Of a stretch of DNA of 64,000 bases, positions 1 through 9,491 are shown piece by piece. Below the pieces are notes generated by a model. The model saw only the letters and a program-made list of their open reading frames with translations. It was not told the DNA's origin and searched no databases. Position 1 is the first letter of the stretch; each line of letters opens with the position of its first letter. The position numbers were made by a program, and so were the translations under genes. Origin of the DNA: Flavobacterium ustbae (lineage in GTDB: Bacteria > Bacteroidota > Bacteroidia > Flavobacteriales > Flavobacteriaceae); the NCBI RefSeq assembly GCF_003946915.1, contig NZ_RPOC01000001.1, positions 434,001-498,000 of the forward strand, read 5' to 3'.

Positions 1-600
1 TGTACAATACATTACAAGGTTTTTATCGTCTTTATGATCTTTCAGTTGTTCGTTGATAATTGGCAAACTTTCTCTAAAAGTCTCAACATCTGGAGTAATG
101 GCTCCTTTAAAATGTCCAACTTCGCTTTCATAGTGATTTCTAAAATCTACTACAATTGTATTTGGATCATCAAGAATTTCGTTGAATTCCTTGGCTTTTA
201 AGTGAACGCCAATATTGGTTACATCAAAAGTATCATCGTTTAAACCATCGGCAACGATTTTGTGACGCACTTTGATAGTCAGTTTTAAAAAGGAGTGATC
301 GTCTTGTTCTACCGCAACATTCAATCGTATACCTTTCATGAAATCGTAAGCTTCAAGAGTTTCTCTAAAAGCTTCAAAATTTTCGGCAGGAACACTCATT
401 TGAGCATTTATTCCTTCGTTTGCAACGTAAATTCGGCCTAATGCATCAAGGGCATTCCAGGCTAGGAATAAATCATTACGAAATTTTTGTGGATCTTGAA
501 TTTTGGCATACGCATAGAAAGACAACGTAAGTCGTTGTTTACCTGCATCATCGATCATGATGGCTCTTTCTTCTGCGCTTAAAGTGTTGTACAGTTGCAT
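1..600 (-). CDS. trhO: tRNA uridine(34) hydroxylase TrhO (rhodanese-like), 5' part only
   Basis: The reading frame starts with ATG at 598-600 and runs without a stop off base 1, so only the first 200 residues are visible. The N-terminal half has the ferredoxin-like domain of the YceA/TrhO family (hydrophobic stretch LSFYAYAKI, then a segment around GRIYVANEGINAQMS). The rhodanese domain begins near residue 150 with VVDFRNHYESEVGHFKGA. The window ends just after MYCT, where the rhodanese catalytic Cys (residue 199) sits in family members. TrhO makes 5-hydroxyuridine at position 34 of some tRNAs; this role is from family knowledge. The gene is transcribed leftward and the 463-bp region upstream holds no other gene. 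Confidence 0.88.
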   Translation of the reverse strand, partial: MQLYNTLSAEERAIMIDDAGKQRLTLSFYAYAKIQDPQKFRNDLFLAWNALDALGRIYVANEGINAQMSVPAENFEAFRETLEAYDFMKGIRLNVAVEQDDHSFLKLTIKVRHKIVADGLNDDTFDVTNIGVHLKAKEFNEILDDPNTIVVDFRNHYESEVGHFKGAITPDVETFRESLPIINEQLKDHKDDKNLVMYCT

Positions 601-1063
601 GCTATAAACAGTTTTAAGTTAAGAATATATAAGTTTTGTAGATTTTATTTAAAATCTGGGGCAAATTTAGGGTTTATTTTGAGATTAAAAATGATTCTAG
701 TTCAATTATCTGTTTTTTTAACATCTTATAAATCTTTCTTTTTTGATAATGCCTATTAATTTCATAAAACATAGTTTTCTTTATTTTTTTGATTTTCTGA
801 AAGATTTGCAAAATTTTTGAATTATCAAATAAGTATATTCGAAATAAATTATTCTTACAAAAAATGCAGTTCATCGATCTTAAATGACATTTTACCTACT
901 TTACATTAATAACTGATAATCAGATAAATAAAATTTAAACTGTAATTAACAAAATCTAAACAATATATATCCTTATAATCAAAAAAATGTTAACTTAGCT
1001 ATTGCACTTTACTGGTTTTTAATTAGTTGTATTAAATAAATTTCACCTAAAAGAATTTTAACA
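601..1063. other. AT-rich intergenic region, no gene seen
   Basis: Divergent region between trhO (leftward) and the efflux operon (rightward). It is very AT-rich with long T and A runs. I found no convincing TAnnTTTG box, hairpin, operator palindrome or RNA gene. It must carry both promoters, but I cannot place them. A 66-codon frame on the minus strand (674-874) has low-complexity Lys/Ile/Phe-rich composition and no sign of being a gene. Confidence 0.6.
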
Positions 1064-2209
1064 ATGAACAAAATCTACTCCTCAGCAATTTTATTAAGTA
1101 TTTTATTTTTTTCTTGCAAAAAAGAAACCCCACCGAGTCCCAAACCTTTAGAAATTTCGGTCACCACGGTTTTACAGCAAGATGTAAAATTAGAATCTGA
1201 ATATACTGGACAGACTTTTGGCCAATCTGATATACAGATTAATCCGCGAGTTGATGGTATTATTGAAAGTATGAATTTCAAAGAAGGAAGTTTTGTTAAA
1301 AAAGGCCAAATACTTTATACTATCGATCCTTTACCATATAAAGCAAAACTTAATGAAGCACAAGGAGTTGCAGCAGAATCGCAGGCACGACTGTCTAAAA
1401 CCAAATCCGATTTGGATATGATTACTCCATTAGCCAAAATAAATGCCGTGAGCCAGAGAGAATTGGTTTCGGCAAAAGCCTCATATAATGCATCATTAGC
1501 ACAAATTAAAGCATCTGATGCTTCGGTTCAAAATGCCAAAATCGAACTGGGTTATTGTCAGATCATAGCGCCAATTTCAGGATTAATTGGTATTTCAAAA
1601 GTTCGTGTAGGCGATTATGTAAGACCAGGTGCTGTATCGATTTTAAATACTATTTCAGATTTAGGAGATGTCAGGGTTCGATTTACGATAAGCGAACAGG
1701 AATTTTTACGTCTTTATAGAGAGTTCAACAAGCCAAATTCTACTTTAAAAGGTTCTGGCGCAAGTGTTACCATAAAACTATCAGATGGCTCTCTCTATCC
1801 GCAGACAGGAAAAGTGAGTTTTGCTGACAGACAAATCGATCCTTCTACCGGCGCAATTACTTTTGAGGCTGCTTTTCCTAATCCAGATAAATTATTACGC
1901 CCAGGCCAGTATGTAAAAGTGGCACTGCTTACCGACATTCGTAAAGAAGCCCTTGTAATTCCACAACGTGCTGTAATAGAGGTTCAGGGTATTTATCAGG
2001 TCTACGTAGTAGGCAACGATAATAAAGTGCAAATGCAAATTGTAAAACCAGGTCCTGCCGTTAAAAACGGTTATATTATTGAAGAAGGACTAAAACCTGG
2101 AGATAAGATAGCCATGGGAGGTACTTCTTTATTAAAAAATGGAAGTGTCATTACTCCAAAAATCGTTCAATGGCAATTGGGCGATACAGAAACCGCAGCT
2201 GTAAAGTAA
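1064..2209 (+). CDS. RND efflux periplasmic adaptor subunit (MFP, AcrA/MexA type), lipoprotein
   Basis: 381 residues. It begins with a lipoprotein signal, with the lipobox LFFSC placing the acylated Cys at residue 18. The biotinyl-lipoyl-like half IESMNFKEGSFVKKGQILY follows, then an alpha-hairpin (about 95-165), the second lipoyl half (IIAPISGLIGISKVRVGDYV), a beta-barrel domain and a C-terminal membrane-proximal domain. The adaptor links the inner-membrane pump to the outer-membrane channel and is anchored in the periplasm. It is the first gene of an operon with the pump 18 bp downstream and the channel after that. The substrate cannot be read from sequence; family members expel drugs, detergents or dyes. 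No TetR-type regulator is adjacent. Confidence 0.93.
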   Translation: MNKIYSSAILLSILFFSCKKETPPSPKPLEISVTTVLQQDVKLESEYTGQTFGQSDIQINPRVDGIIESMNFKEGSFVKKGQILYTIDPLPYKAKLNEAQGVAAESQARLSKTKSDLDMITPLAKINAVSQRELVSAKASYNASLAQIKASDASVQNAKIELGYCQIIAPISGLIGISKVRVGDYVRPGAVSILNTISDLGDVRVRFTISEQEFLRLYREFNKPNSTLKGSGASVTIKLSDGSLYPQTGKVSFADRQIDPSTGAITFEAAFPNPDKLLRPGQYVKVALLTDIRKEALVIPQRAVIEVQGIYQVYVVGNDNKVQMQIVKPGPAVKNGYIIEEGLKPGDKIAMGGTSLLKNGSVITPKIVQWQLGDTETAAVK

Positions 2210-2227
2210 TCTAAATCACATACTATT

Positions 2228-5200
2228 ATGGGAGAATTTTTCGTCCGAAGACCGATTGTTGCCATTGTAATTAGTATTATTATTGTGATACTTGGATTAC
2301 TGGCACTTCAAAAAACACCAATTTCTCAATATCCAGATATTAATCCGCCTGTTGTAAAAATTACTACCTCTTTTACAGGAGCAAATGCACTGAATGTAGA
2401 ACAAGCCGTTGCCACTCCTATTGAACAAAAGGTGAATGGAGTTGAAAACATGCTATACATGAAATCTGTCAACACATCTGACGGCGCTTGTACTATTGAA
2501 GTTACTTTCGATGTGGGAACAAATCTGGATAATGCCAATATGCTTACCCAAAACAGACAAAACCAGTCTGCTCCGTTTATGCCCTCGAGTGTAAAGCAGC
2601 AAGGTGTAGTGGTAAAAAAGTCCTTATCGTTTCCGATGATGTTATTTACAATTACATCTAACAATCCGAAATATGATGCTAAGTTTTTAAATAACTATGC
2701 AAGCATTAATGTTGTTGATCAGCTAGCACGTATAAAAGGAGTCGGAGAAGTGACTCTTTTTGGAGGAAGTGACTATGCAATGCGTATTTGGCTAAAAGCA
2801 GATGTCATGAACAAACTTGGCGTTACTGTCGAAGATGTAAAAAATGCATTGAACGCTCAGAATATGATTAGCCCAGGAGGAAAATTTGGCGCAGAACCGG
2901 CACCTCCAAACACTGAATTTACTTATGGAGTAACGCTTCAAGACCGATTAGTAACGGAAAAAGAATTTGGGAATATCGTCGTTCGAAGCAAAGAAGATGG
3001 AGCTCACATTTTATTAACCGATATTGCCCGTATCGAATTAGGAACAGAGAATTACAGTTCAACTGCCCGCAGAAACAGTTCTCCAAGTGCCGTTATAGCT
3101 ATATACCAGATGCCAGGAAGTAACGCTCTTGATGTTGCAGAAACTGCCAAAGCCACCATGAAACAAATGTCTGAAAAGTTTCCGCAAGACATCGTATATC
3201 AAGAATCTTTAGATACAACACTTGCTATCACCGCTGGGGTCGATGATATTGTTCATACTCTTTTCGAAGCTATTTTATTAGTTATTTTAGTAGTTTTTAT
3301 ATTTCTGCAAAACTGGCGCGCTACGTTAATTCCTTTAATTACTGTTCCCGTTTCGCTAATTGGTACCATAGCCGTTTTCCCAATGTTAGGATTTTCTATC
3401 AATACCCTTTCACTTCTCGGATTAGTTCTAGCAATTGGAATTGTAGTCGATGATGCAATTGTGGTGGTAGAAGCCGTAATACACCATATCGAACATGGGA
3501 AAAATCCGCGAGAAGCAACCGTTCAGGCAATGAAGGAAGTTTCTGGACCTGTAATTGCCATTGCCTTAATTCTATGTGCCGTTTTTATCCCCGTTGCGAT
3601 GACTCCCGGAATTACCGGGCGTTTTTATCAGCAGTTTGCCATAACCATTGCCGTCTCGGTCGCATTCTCGGCATTTAGTGCCTTATCTTTAAGTCCCGCA
3701 CTTTGTGCCATGCTCTTAAAACCCACTAAACCTCTTGATCAGCAAAAAGGATGGCTAGCTAAATTCTTTTCTGGGTTTAATAGAATTTTTGAAAAAGTTA
3801 CAGGTAAATATATTGGCGGAGCCACATTCTTTGCAAAAAAAGCCATCCGTATAGTTGTTTTACTTGCTGTTATACTAGTTTCAATTGTTCTTTTAGGCAA
3901 AAAGATTCCGTTAGGATTTATTCCAGAAGAAGATCAAGGTTATGTATTAGTAAATATCGCCTTGCCACCCGCATCATCATTACAGCGTACCGATGAAATA
4001 TCTAAAAAAGTAGACAGTTTCCTTAAAGAAGAAAAATCTATTCTGTCTTACACTACCATAAACGGATTTAGTATGCTTACCAGCTCCTATCAGCCTAATA
4101 ATGCTTTTGTATTCATCTCTTTAAAACCTTGGGAAGAAAGAGCAGAAACCGCCAAACAGTTTGTGGACAGATTCAATAAAAAACTGGCAACTCAAATTAC
4201 AACGGCAACTTGTTTTTCATTCGGTCCGCCTGCAATTCAAGGTCTAGGTGCTTCTGCTGGTTTTAGTTTAATGCTACAAGATCGCGGAGGAAACACACCG
4301 CAATATTTAGCAGAACAAACTCAGAACTTTATTGCTGCAGCACAACAGCGTCCAGAAATAAAACGAATTTACACCACTTTTAATTCCGGTACACCGCAAA
4401 TTAAGCTGGATATCGACAATGATAAAGCCATGAAATTAGGAATACCAGTTTCTAAAGTCACCGAAGCACTGGGAGCCTTTTTGGGAGGAAGCTATGTAAA
4501 TGATTTTAACCGTTTCGGACGCCAATATAAAGTTTATGTGCAAGGAGAAGCTGTTAATCGTGTAAGACCAGAAGATTTAAATCTCATCTATGTAAAAAAT
4601 AATAAAGGAGACATGCTTCCGATCTCTACATTGGTTACAGCAACCAAAGTATCTGGTCCTGATTTTACAAATCGTCTAAACTTATACCGATCTGCCGAAA
4701 TTGGCGGAAGCCCAAATGACGGCTACAGTAGTGCTCAGGCTTTAACAGCATTAGAAGAAGTTGCCAAGCAGACCTTACCTGCAGATATGAGTTACGACTA
4801 CATCAACCTATCGTATCAAGAAAAACATTCGCCAGGAGGTTCTTCTGTTTTTATTATGGCATTGGTCTTTGTATTCCTGATTCTTGCCGCACAGTACGAA
4901 AGCTGGAAATTACCGTTTAGTGTGCTTCTCGGAGCTCCCTTTGCCGTATTTGGAGCATTTTTAGGACTTCTTTTGGCAAGATTTGGAAGTGATGCGTATG
5001 TCAATAATGTTTTTGCACAAATCGGACTCGTTCTTCTCATCGGATTAGTAGCGAAAAATGCCATTCTGATTGTCGAATTTGCTAAAGAAGAATATGAAAA
5101 AGGAAAACCGCTTTACGAATCGGCTATGTATGCGGCAAGACTTCGTTTTCGTCCGATTTTGATGACTGCTTTTGCTTTCATTCTTGGAGTTGTTCCGCTA

Positions 5201-5401
5201 TTAACCGCTACTGGCGCTGGTTCGCAAGCACGTATTGTAATGGGAATGGCAGTATTTAGTGGAATGTTAATCGCCACGGTATTAGGTGTATTAATCGTGC
5301 CTGGTCTATTTGTTATGATTGAAAACATCGGTAAAAAGAAAGACGATACAATCACAACAGCAGAAAATAATGTAGAACCAAATACTACAGACCATGAGTA
5401 A
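2228..5401 (+). CDS. RND efflux pump, HAE1 family (AcrB/MexB type)
   Basis: 1057 residues, the usual length for hydrophobe/amphiphile RND pumps. The start MGEFFVRRPIVAIVISIII is the standard N-terminus with TM1 at about 10-28. The proton-relay segment of TM4 is present as GIVVDDAIVVVEA, with the paired Asp residues, and the TM10 Lys lies in GLVAKNAILIVEFAKE. Two large periplasmic loops sit between TM1-2 and TM7-8. The pump is a proton-driven homotrimer in the inner membrane that expels compounds through the channel encoded next. The stop overlaps the start of the channel gene by 8 bp, which suggests translational coupling. Confidence 0.96.
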   Translation: MGEFFVRRPIVAIVISIIIVILGLLALQKTPISQYPDINPPVVKITTSFTGANALNVEQAVATPIEQKVNGVENMLYMKSVNTSDGACTIEVTFDVGTNLDNANMLTQNRQNQSAPFMPSSVKQQGVVVKKSLSFPMMLFTITSNNPKYDAKFLNNYASINVVDQLARIKGVGEVTLFGGSDYAMRIWLKADVMNKLGVTVEDVKNALNAQNMISPGGKFGAEPAPPNTEFTYGVTLQDRLVTEKEFGNIVVRSKEDGAHILLTDIARIELGTENYSSTARRNSSPSAVIAIYQMPGSNALDVAETAKATMKQMSEKFPQDIVYQESLDTTLAITAGVDDIVHTLFEAILLVILVVFIFLQNWRATLIPLITVPVSLIGTIAVFPMLGFSINTLSLLGLVLAIGIVVDDAIVVVEAVIHHIEHGKNPREATVQAMKEVSGPVIAIALILCAVFIPVAMTPGITGRFYQQFAITIAVSVAFSAFSALSLSPALCAMLLKPTKPLDQQKGWLAKFFSGFNRIFEKVTGKYIGGATFFAKKAIRIVVLLAVILVSIVLLGKKIPLGFIPEEDQGYVLVNIALPPASSLQRTDEISKKVDSFLKEEKSILSYTTINGFSMLTSSYQPNNAFVFISLKPWEERAETAKQFVDRFNKKLATQITTATCFSFGPPAIQGLGASAGFSLMLQDRGGNTPQYLAEQTQNFIAAAQQRPEIKRIYTTFNSGTPQIKLDIDNDKAMKLGIPVSKVTEALGAFLGGSYVNDFNRFGRQYKVYVQGEAVNRVRPEDLNLIYVKNNKGDMLPISTLVTATKVSGPDFTNRLNLYRSAEIGGSPNDGYSSAQALTALEEVAKQTLPADMSYDYINLSYQEKHSPGGSSVFIMALVFVFLILAAQYESWKLPFSVLLGAPFAVFGAFLGLLLARFGSDAYVNNVFAQIGLVLLIGLVAKNAILIVEFAKEEYEKGKPLYESAMYAARLRFRPILMTAFAFILGVVPLLTATGAGSQARIVMGMAVFSGMLIATVLGVLIVPGLFVMIENIGKKKDDTITTAENNVEPNTTDHE

Positions 5402-6761
5402 GAAATATAAAATAATCGTTATTATATTGATTCTTTGCCTATTTCCTGCAGGATGTATGGTAGGGCCAAAATATAAAAGACCTGATCAGCTAAAATCGGA
5501 TTCTTACATAAACGAAAGAAATTTAGACAGTCTTGCCTCGGTAACCAATGTAAAGTGGTTTGATTTGTTTAATGATGATGTACTAAAGGGACTTATAACA
5601 AAAGGTCTGGAAAATAATTATGATCTCAAAATTGCCGTTTCAAGAATTGAACAGCTTCGCGCACAGTTGGGCTACACCAAAGCAGATTTATTTCCTTCTT
5701 TTCAGTATGGAGCTACAATCAACAGCAACGAAAAATATATCTCTCCTTCTACTGCTGCAGCTACTATGTCTTGGGAACTTGATTTCTGGGGAAAATTTCG
5801 CCATGAAAATAACGCCGTCAAAAATGAACTTCTTGCAACCGATGAAGCTCGCAAAGTCATATTGTCTGACATTGTTTCCAATATTGCGACTGCCTATTTT
5901 CAGATGCGAAATTTTGATGATCAGCTTGAAATTACTCAACATACCCTTGAAACAAGACAAAAATACTTTCAAATTATAAGCGAGAGATTTGAAAAAGGCT
6001 ACATCTCTGAAGTCGACAAAGTGCAGATCGAACAGCAAGTTGCTATTGCCGAAGCCGCGATTCCTAACATTCAAAGACAAATAACCTATTACGAAAATAC
6101 AATAGCCTTACTAACTGGTCAGCTTCCTACCGAAATTCAGAGAGGCAAAAGCAATACCGAACTACAGATTGTCAGTACAATTCCATTATCAATTCCATCT
6201 GCGTTATTAGAAAACAGACCAGATGTAAAAGCTGCCGAATTAAGATATGCGGCAGCAAATGAAAGAATTGGTGTTGCTCAAGCCATGCGTTTTCCTTCCA
6301 TCAATCTGGCTGCCCTTGCCGGATTTGCCAGTGCTGACTTAAGCAATCTCTTTTTAGGAAGTTCTTATATGCAAAATGCTTCTGGCGGAATTGCAGGTCC
6401 TATTTTCGCATTCGGAAAAAACAAAAGAAGAGTCGAAATAAACAGACAAGAGGCAGAACAGTTCAAATTCATGTATCAAAAAACCTATATTGGTGCCGTT
6501 TCAGAAGTAGAACAATCCATACAAAACGTAAGAACGTATCAAGAAGAATGGAAAGCACGCAGTAGACAAGTTCAGGCAGCTTTAATCAATTTCAAACTAT
6601 CACGCGAAAGATATGATAGTGGCTACGTTTCTTATTTAGAAGTTTTAGATGTAGAAACCAATCTTTTTAATGCCCAATTAAGCCTAGCGCAATTATCTGA
6701 AAGACAATTAAGCTCAATGGTCGAATTGTATAGAGCCTTAGGCGGGGGATGGAGTTTTTAA
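5394..6761 (+). CDS. RND efflux outer-membrane channel lipoprotein (NodT/OprM family)
   Basis: 455 residues. The signal peptide ends in a lipobox (LFPAGC, Cys at residue 21) followed by MVGPKYKRPD, the usual mature start of OprM/NodT channels. Two outer-membrane efflux repeats are visible, each with long helices; the second contains ENRPDVKAAELRYAAANERIG, a signature of the family. The protein would form a trimeric beta-barrel and periplasmic alpha-tunnel that docks on the adaptor. It is the last gene of the operon and is followed by a clear intrinsic terminator at 6816-6844. Confidence 0.94.
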   Translation: MSKKYKIIVIILILCLFPAGCMVGPKYKRPDQLKSDSYINERNLDSLASVTNVKWFDLFNDDVLKGLITKGLENNYDLKIAVSRIEQLRAQLGYTKADLFPSFQYGATINSNEKYISPSTAAATMSWELDFWGKFRHENNAVKNELLATDEARKVILSDIVSNIATAYFQMRNFDDQLEITQHTLETRQKYFQIISERFEKGYISEVDKVQIEQQVAIAEAAIPNIQRQITYYENTIALLTGQLPTEIQRGKSNTELQIVSTIPLSIPSALLENRPDVKAAELRYAAANERIGVAQAMRFPSINLAALAGFASADLSNLFLGSSYMQNASGGIAGPIFAFGKNKRRVEINRQEAEQFKFMYQKTYIGAVSEVEQSIQNVRTYQEEWKARSRQVQAALINFKLSRERYDSGYVSYLEVLDVETNLFNAQLSLAQLSERQLSSMVELYRALGGGWSF

Positions 6762-6763
6762 AA

Positions 6764-6923
6764 GATTCTGAGATATTGAGGTTCTAAGCTACTAAGCTTC
6801 TTACTTTTAATCCATAAAAAAAGCACCTAAAATTAGGTGCTTTTCAAATCTTTGTCGCTATGTTACTTTGAAACTTTGTTTCTAAAACCTTAGTAGCTTA
6901 GAATCTCAGCATCTTAGAACCTT
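6764..6923. repeat. inverted short-repeat arrays around the terminator
   Basis: The left arm (about 6778-6797, GAGGTTCTAAGCTACTAAG) is answered by a right arm near 6888-6907 (CTTAGTAGCTTAGAATCTC) on the other side of the terminator. Both are built from words like TTCTAAG and TTAGAAC. The same words recur at 15797-15890. Confidence 0.75.
6816..6844 (+). terminator. intrinsic terminator after efflux operon
   Basis: Perfect stem AAAAGCACCTAA / TTAGGTGCTTTT with a 2-nt loop. The A and T flanks allow it to work in both directions, so it may also end transcription of the bacilliredoxin gene from the minus strand. Confidence 0.85.
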
Positions 6924-6929
6924 ATCAAA

Positions 6930-7340
6930 TTAGCAGAATTCGTTGAACGCGTCTTGTAAATTTTCAGCAATTAATTCAGCTGGGCGTCCTTCAATGTGGT
7001 GACGCTCTAACATGTGAACCAATTCTCCGTTTTTAAACAAAGCCATAGATGGCGAAGATGGAGGAAAAGGAAACATGTGCTGTCTTGCAGCATCTACAGC
7101 TTCTTTATCAACTCCTGCAAAAACAGTAATTAAATGATCTGGCTTTTTAGCACCTTCTAAACTCATTTTTGCTCCAGGACGTGCATTTCTTGCAGCGCAC
7201 CCGCAAACTGAGTTTACAACAACTAAAGTGGTACCTTCCGCTTTGATAGCATTATCTACAGCTTCAGCACTATGTAAATCTTGAAAACCAGCAGCTGTTA
7301 ATTCAGCCTCCATTGGTTTTACCATATCTAGTGGATACAT
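6930..7340 (-). CDS. BrxA/BrxB family bacilliredoxin (YphP/YqiW)
   Basis: 136 residues, typical of the family. The start is [11 protein letters not shown], well conserved in YphP/YqiW proteins, and the active site is the CGC motif at residues 46-48 ([16 protein letters not shown]). Bacilliredoxins remove bacillithiol from mixed disulfides on proteins under oxidative stress, in the cytoplasm. This suggests that the organism makes bacillithiol, which is known for several Bacteroidota; the synthesis genes are not in this window. The gene appears monocistronic, ending next to the efflux terminator. The ATG at 7338-7340 is the only good start. Confidence 0.92.
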   Translation of the reverse strand: MYPLDMVKPMEAELTAAGFQDLHSAEAVDNAIKAEGTTLVVVNSVCGCAARNARPGAKMSLEGAKKPDHLITVFAGVDKEAVDAARQHMFPFPPSSPSMALFKNGELVHMLERHHIEGRPAELIAENLQDAFNEFC

Positions 7341-7543
7341 ATTCTTTTGTTTTTAATATTACTTTTGATTTGCAAAGTTACAAAGATTACTCGCAACTAG
7401 TTAATTTGAAGTATAAAGTTTTGTTATAGTTTGATTGATAAATTTGAATCTATTTTTTCTCGCAATTTTGCAGATAAAGTAGCTTTTACTCCAAACTAAC
7501 ATTCTGATGTCTATTAAATCTCCAAAATCTGCGAGTAACAAAA

Positions 7544-8710
7544 TTAAAACAAAACACGAAACAAAGCCTTTATGAAAGGCAATTTTGGACATTTAATGAT
7601 TACTTTAACATCTTCAGACAAACTCGTTTCTTCATCTAAAAACTTAAAAATCAGCTTCGGATTTCCTTTTTTAAACAAAGAAGAAAAAATAGAGCTTCCC
7701 AACTCATTATGACGATACAGAATATCCAAAAGCAGTAAATCGTAAAACCAAAACTTAGATTTTTTCTGAAACGACCGCATACTAATTGAACCTTGATTAT
7801 CATTCTGAAGAAATTTAACCAATTCTGAAGATTTTTTATCTGAGTTTTTAAAAGTATAACCTGTACTAGCTTTTGTCCATCCGCCCACTGTACCAATATT
7901 CAAAACACGTTTTGTGTTCTTTTCCCAAAAAGGATAGCAAGTCATAGGTATACTTCCCTGCTCTTTTTCGATAATTTCGTAGTTTTCTGCACCTAATTTT
8001 TTCAGATAAAATTCAATCTCTTTTTCATATTCTTCTTTCGGAAGGAGTTTTTCCGAAAACAAAGTATATTCTACCAAAGCTTCGGTTTTTGATGTCGGCA
8101 AAACATACATAAATCTTGTATTTCCTCTCTGTTCTACCGAAAAATCCATGAAAGTTACTTCTTCTGGATTGAAAATTTCGTTTTCCGTTTTTACAAACCA
8201 ACCCACAAAATGCTGTTGCAAAACGGGATATTTATTTTGCCTTTCGGCGAAAGCCTTACTATAAATACTGTTGAATAAATAATGGCAAGTAAATCTGTAT
8301 TCTTCTGTTCCAACAAAAACATGCGTTTCGAGTTCGTTAATGTCGGTTACTTTGGCATTTAAGAAAGTAATATTTTGATGTTTCGATATTTCATCAAAAA
8401 CAAGATTATAAAAATCTAAACCATTAATTTTATTGTATTGATAAGGTTTTAACGCCAAATGGCGATTAAAATCTTTACTAGCAAACAATGCAGAATCCCA
8501 TTTTTTTGAAACAATCGAATTCCAGATGTTTTCTTCTTTTTCCCAAAAACACCAGGTTCGGTCGTTGCTCTTTTTTGAATCCTGATCTAAAAGCAAAATC
8601 GATTTATCTATGAATTTTTCAGATAAAATCATTTTGTAAACCGTCATCAGAGATGCGAGTCCTGTTCCAGTAAAAATGTAGTCGAAATGTGGGATTTGCG
8701 AAGAATTCAT
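7544..8710 (-). CDS. crtY: lycopene beta-cyclase (CrtY/CrtL type)
   Basis: 388 residues from the ATG at 8708-8710; a TTG two codons upstream is also in frame but less likely. The N-terminus has an FAD/NAD-binding fold (DYIFTGTGLASLMTVY) followed by DQDSKKSNDRTWCFWE, a hallmark of bacterial lycopene cyclases. Later segments such as IPMTCYPFW and GTVGGWTKASTGYTF fit the substrate-binding part of the family. The enzyme closes the ends of lycopene to beta-rings, giving beta-carotene, a precursor of zeaxanthin-type pigments of flavobacteria. It lies 18 bp after the thioredoxin-fold gene and may be cotranscribed with it. No other carotenoid gene is in the window. Confidence 0.9.
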   Translation of the reverse strand: MNSSQIPHFDYIFTGTGLASLMTVYKMILSEKFIDKSILLLDQDSKKSNDRTWCFWEKEENIWNSIVSKKWDSALFASKDFNRHLALKPYQYNKINGLDFYNLVFDEISKHQNITFLNAKVTDINELETHVFVGTEEYRFTCHYLFNSIYSKAFAERQNKYPVLQQHFVGWFVKTENEIFNPEEVTFMDFSVEQRGNTRFMYVLPTSKTEALVEYTLFSEKLLPKEEYEKEIEFYLKKLGAENYEIIEKEQGSIPMTCYPFWEKNTKRVLNIGTVGGWTKASTGYTFKNSDKKSSELVKFLQNDNQGSISMRSFQKKSKFWFYDLLLLDILYRHNELGSSIFSSLFKKGNPKLIFKFLDEETSLSEDVKVIIKCPKLPFIKALFRVLF

Positions 8711-8728
8711 TCTCAAAAATAAGAAAAT

Positions 8729-9193
8729 TTATTCTTTCAATTTTTCCAAAAGCTGTTTAAAGTCTTTTTGGCTGAGATAATAATTGTATTGAAAGATAAT
8801 CTCGTTCTTCTCATTCAAAACACATAAAATTGGATACGTAATTTGGTTATTGATCGTTCCCAACTGCAAAGCCAGTTCGTGAACCCCAACATTGTTTCCT
8901 GTTGGCTGAAATTTAAATGTTTGGTTTTGAAAATGAATATCTCGTTTTTCTTCGGCATTGAAATCAATAAAGTAAAAATCTGCGTTTAGTTTTGCAATAA
9001 TTTCGGGATTTTTAAAAGTCGTGGCTTTCATTCTCTGGCAAAACTGACACCAATCGGTATGAATGAAAATGACAGTTTTTCGTTTTTGAATTTGTTGCAA
9101 GCTGTCTACTTCTTCAAAAGAATTGCTTTTTAACTGGCAGAATCCCATTGAAGTTATTCCGAAGAATATAATAAGTAGATAAAGCTTTTTCAT
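8729..9193 (-). CDS. secreted thioredoxin-fold protein
   Basis: 154 residues with a signal peptide (MKKLYLLIIFFGITSMGFCQ) and a thioredoxin fold whose redox motif is WCQFC (Cys 49 and 52) within IFIHTDWCQFCQRM. Several residues after it (FYFIDFNAEEKRDIHF) match the SoxW/DsbD-gamma type of periplasmic thioredoxin-like proteins. A likely role is thiol reduction or disulfide handling in the periplasm. It lies downstream of the TonB-dependent receptor on the same strand, separated by 298 bp with a large hairpin. The shared strand and the CxxC in the receptor plug make a functional link possible, which is inference. Confidence 0.82.
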   Translation of the reverse strand: MKKLYLLIIFFGITSMGFCQLKSNSFEEVDSLQQIQKRKTVIFIHTDWCQFCQRMKATTFKNPEIIAKLNADFYFIDFNAEEKRDIHFQNQTFKFQPTGNNVGVHELALQLGTINNQITYPILCVLNEKNEIIFQYNYYLSQKDFKQLLEKLKE

Positions 9194-9491
9194 TGTTTTT
9201 ATTTTTTGTTAGCCACAGATTAAAAAGATTAAAAATGATTTTTTTTTTGCCACAAATTGCACAAATTTTCACAAATTATAAATGCTTTCTACTGTGTCTA
9301 CCTGAGCGTTTCGAGACTTCGGGAGAGGGCGATCCAATTGGGCGTGGGCTTCTCCCGAAGTCTCGAAACGCTCAGTCTGACATAAAAAACAAAATCCTTT
9401 TAATTCTTTAAATCTGTGGCTAAAAAAATAGTGCAAATTCGTGAATTGCTTCGCCAGTTCGCTATCGCTCGAGTCGTGGCGAACAAAAAAT
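9194..9491. repeat. intergenic region with a perfect 25-bp inverted repeat and second hairpin
   Basis: Arms at 9302-9326 and 9351-9375 are perfect reverse complements (CTGAGCGTTTCGAGACTTCG plus GGGAGA), with a 24-nt loop that itself holds CCAATTGG. The arms are far more GC-rich than the surroundings. A second structure at about 9452-9483 has TTCGCCA/TGGCGAA ends. Neither is followed by a T-run on the minus strand, so they do not look like terminators of the TBDR gene. They resemble mobile or dispersed REP-type repeats. No gene is seen here. Confidence 0.8.

Noticed and set aside
674..874. 66-codon frame on the minus strand in the trhO/efflux gap
   Set aside because: Lys/Ile/Phe-rich composition of random AT-rich DNA, no recognisable motif and no promoter or ribosome-binding site.
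7401..7592. 63-codon minus-strand frame next to the lycopene cyclase gene
   Set aside because: It overlaps the 3' end of the cyclase gene and has no protein-like pattern.
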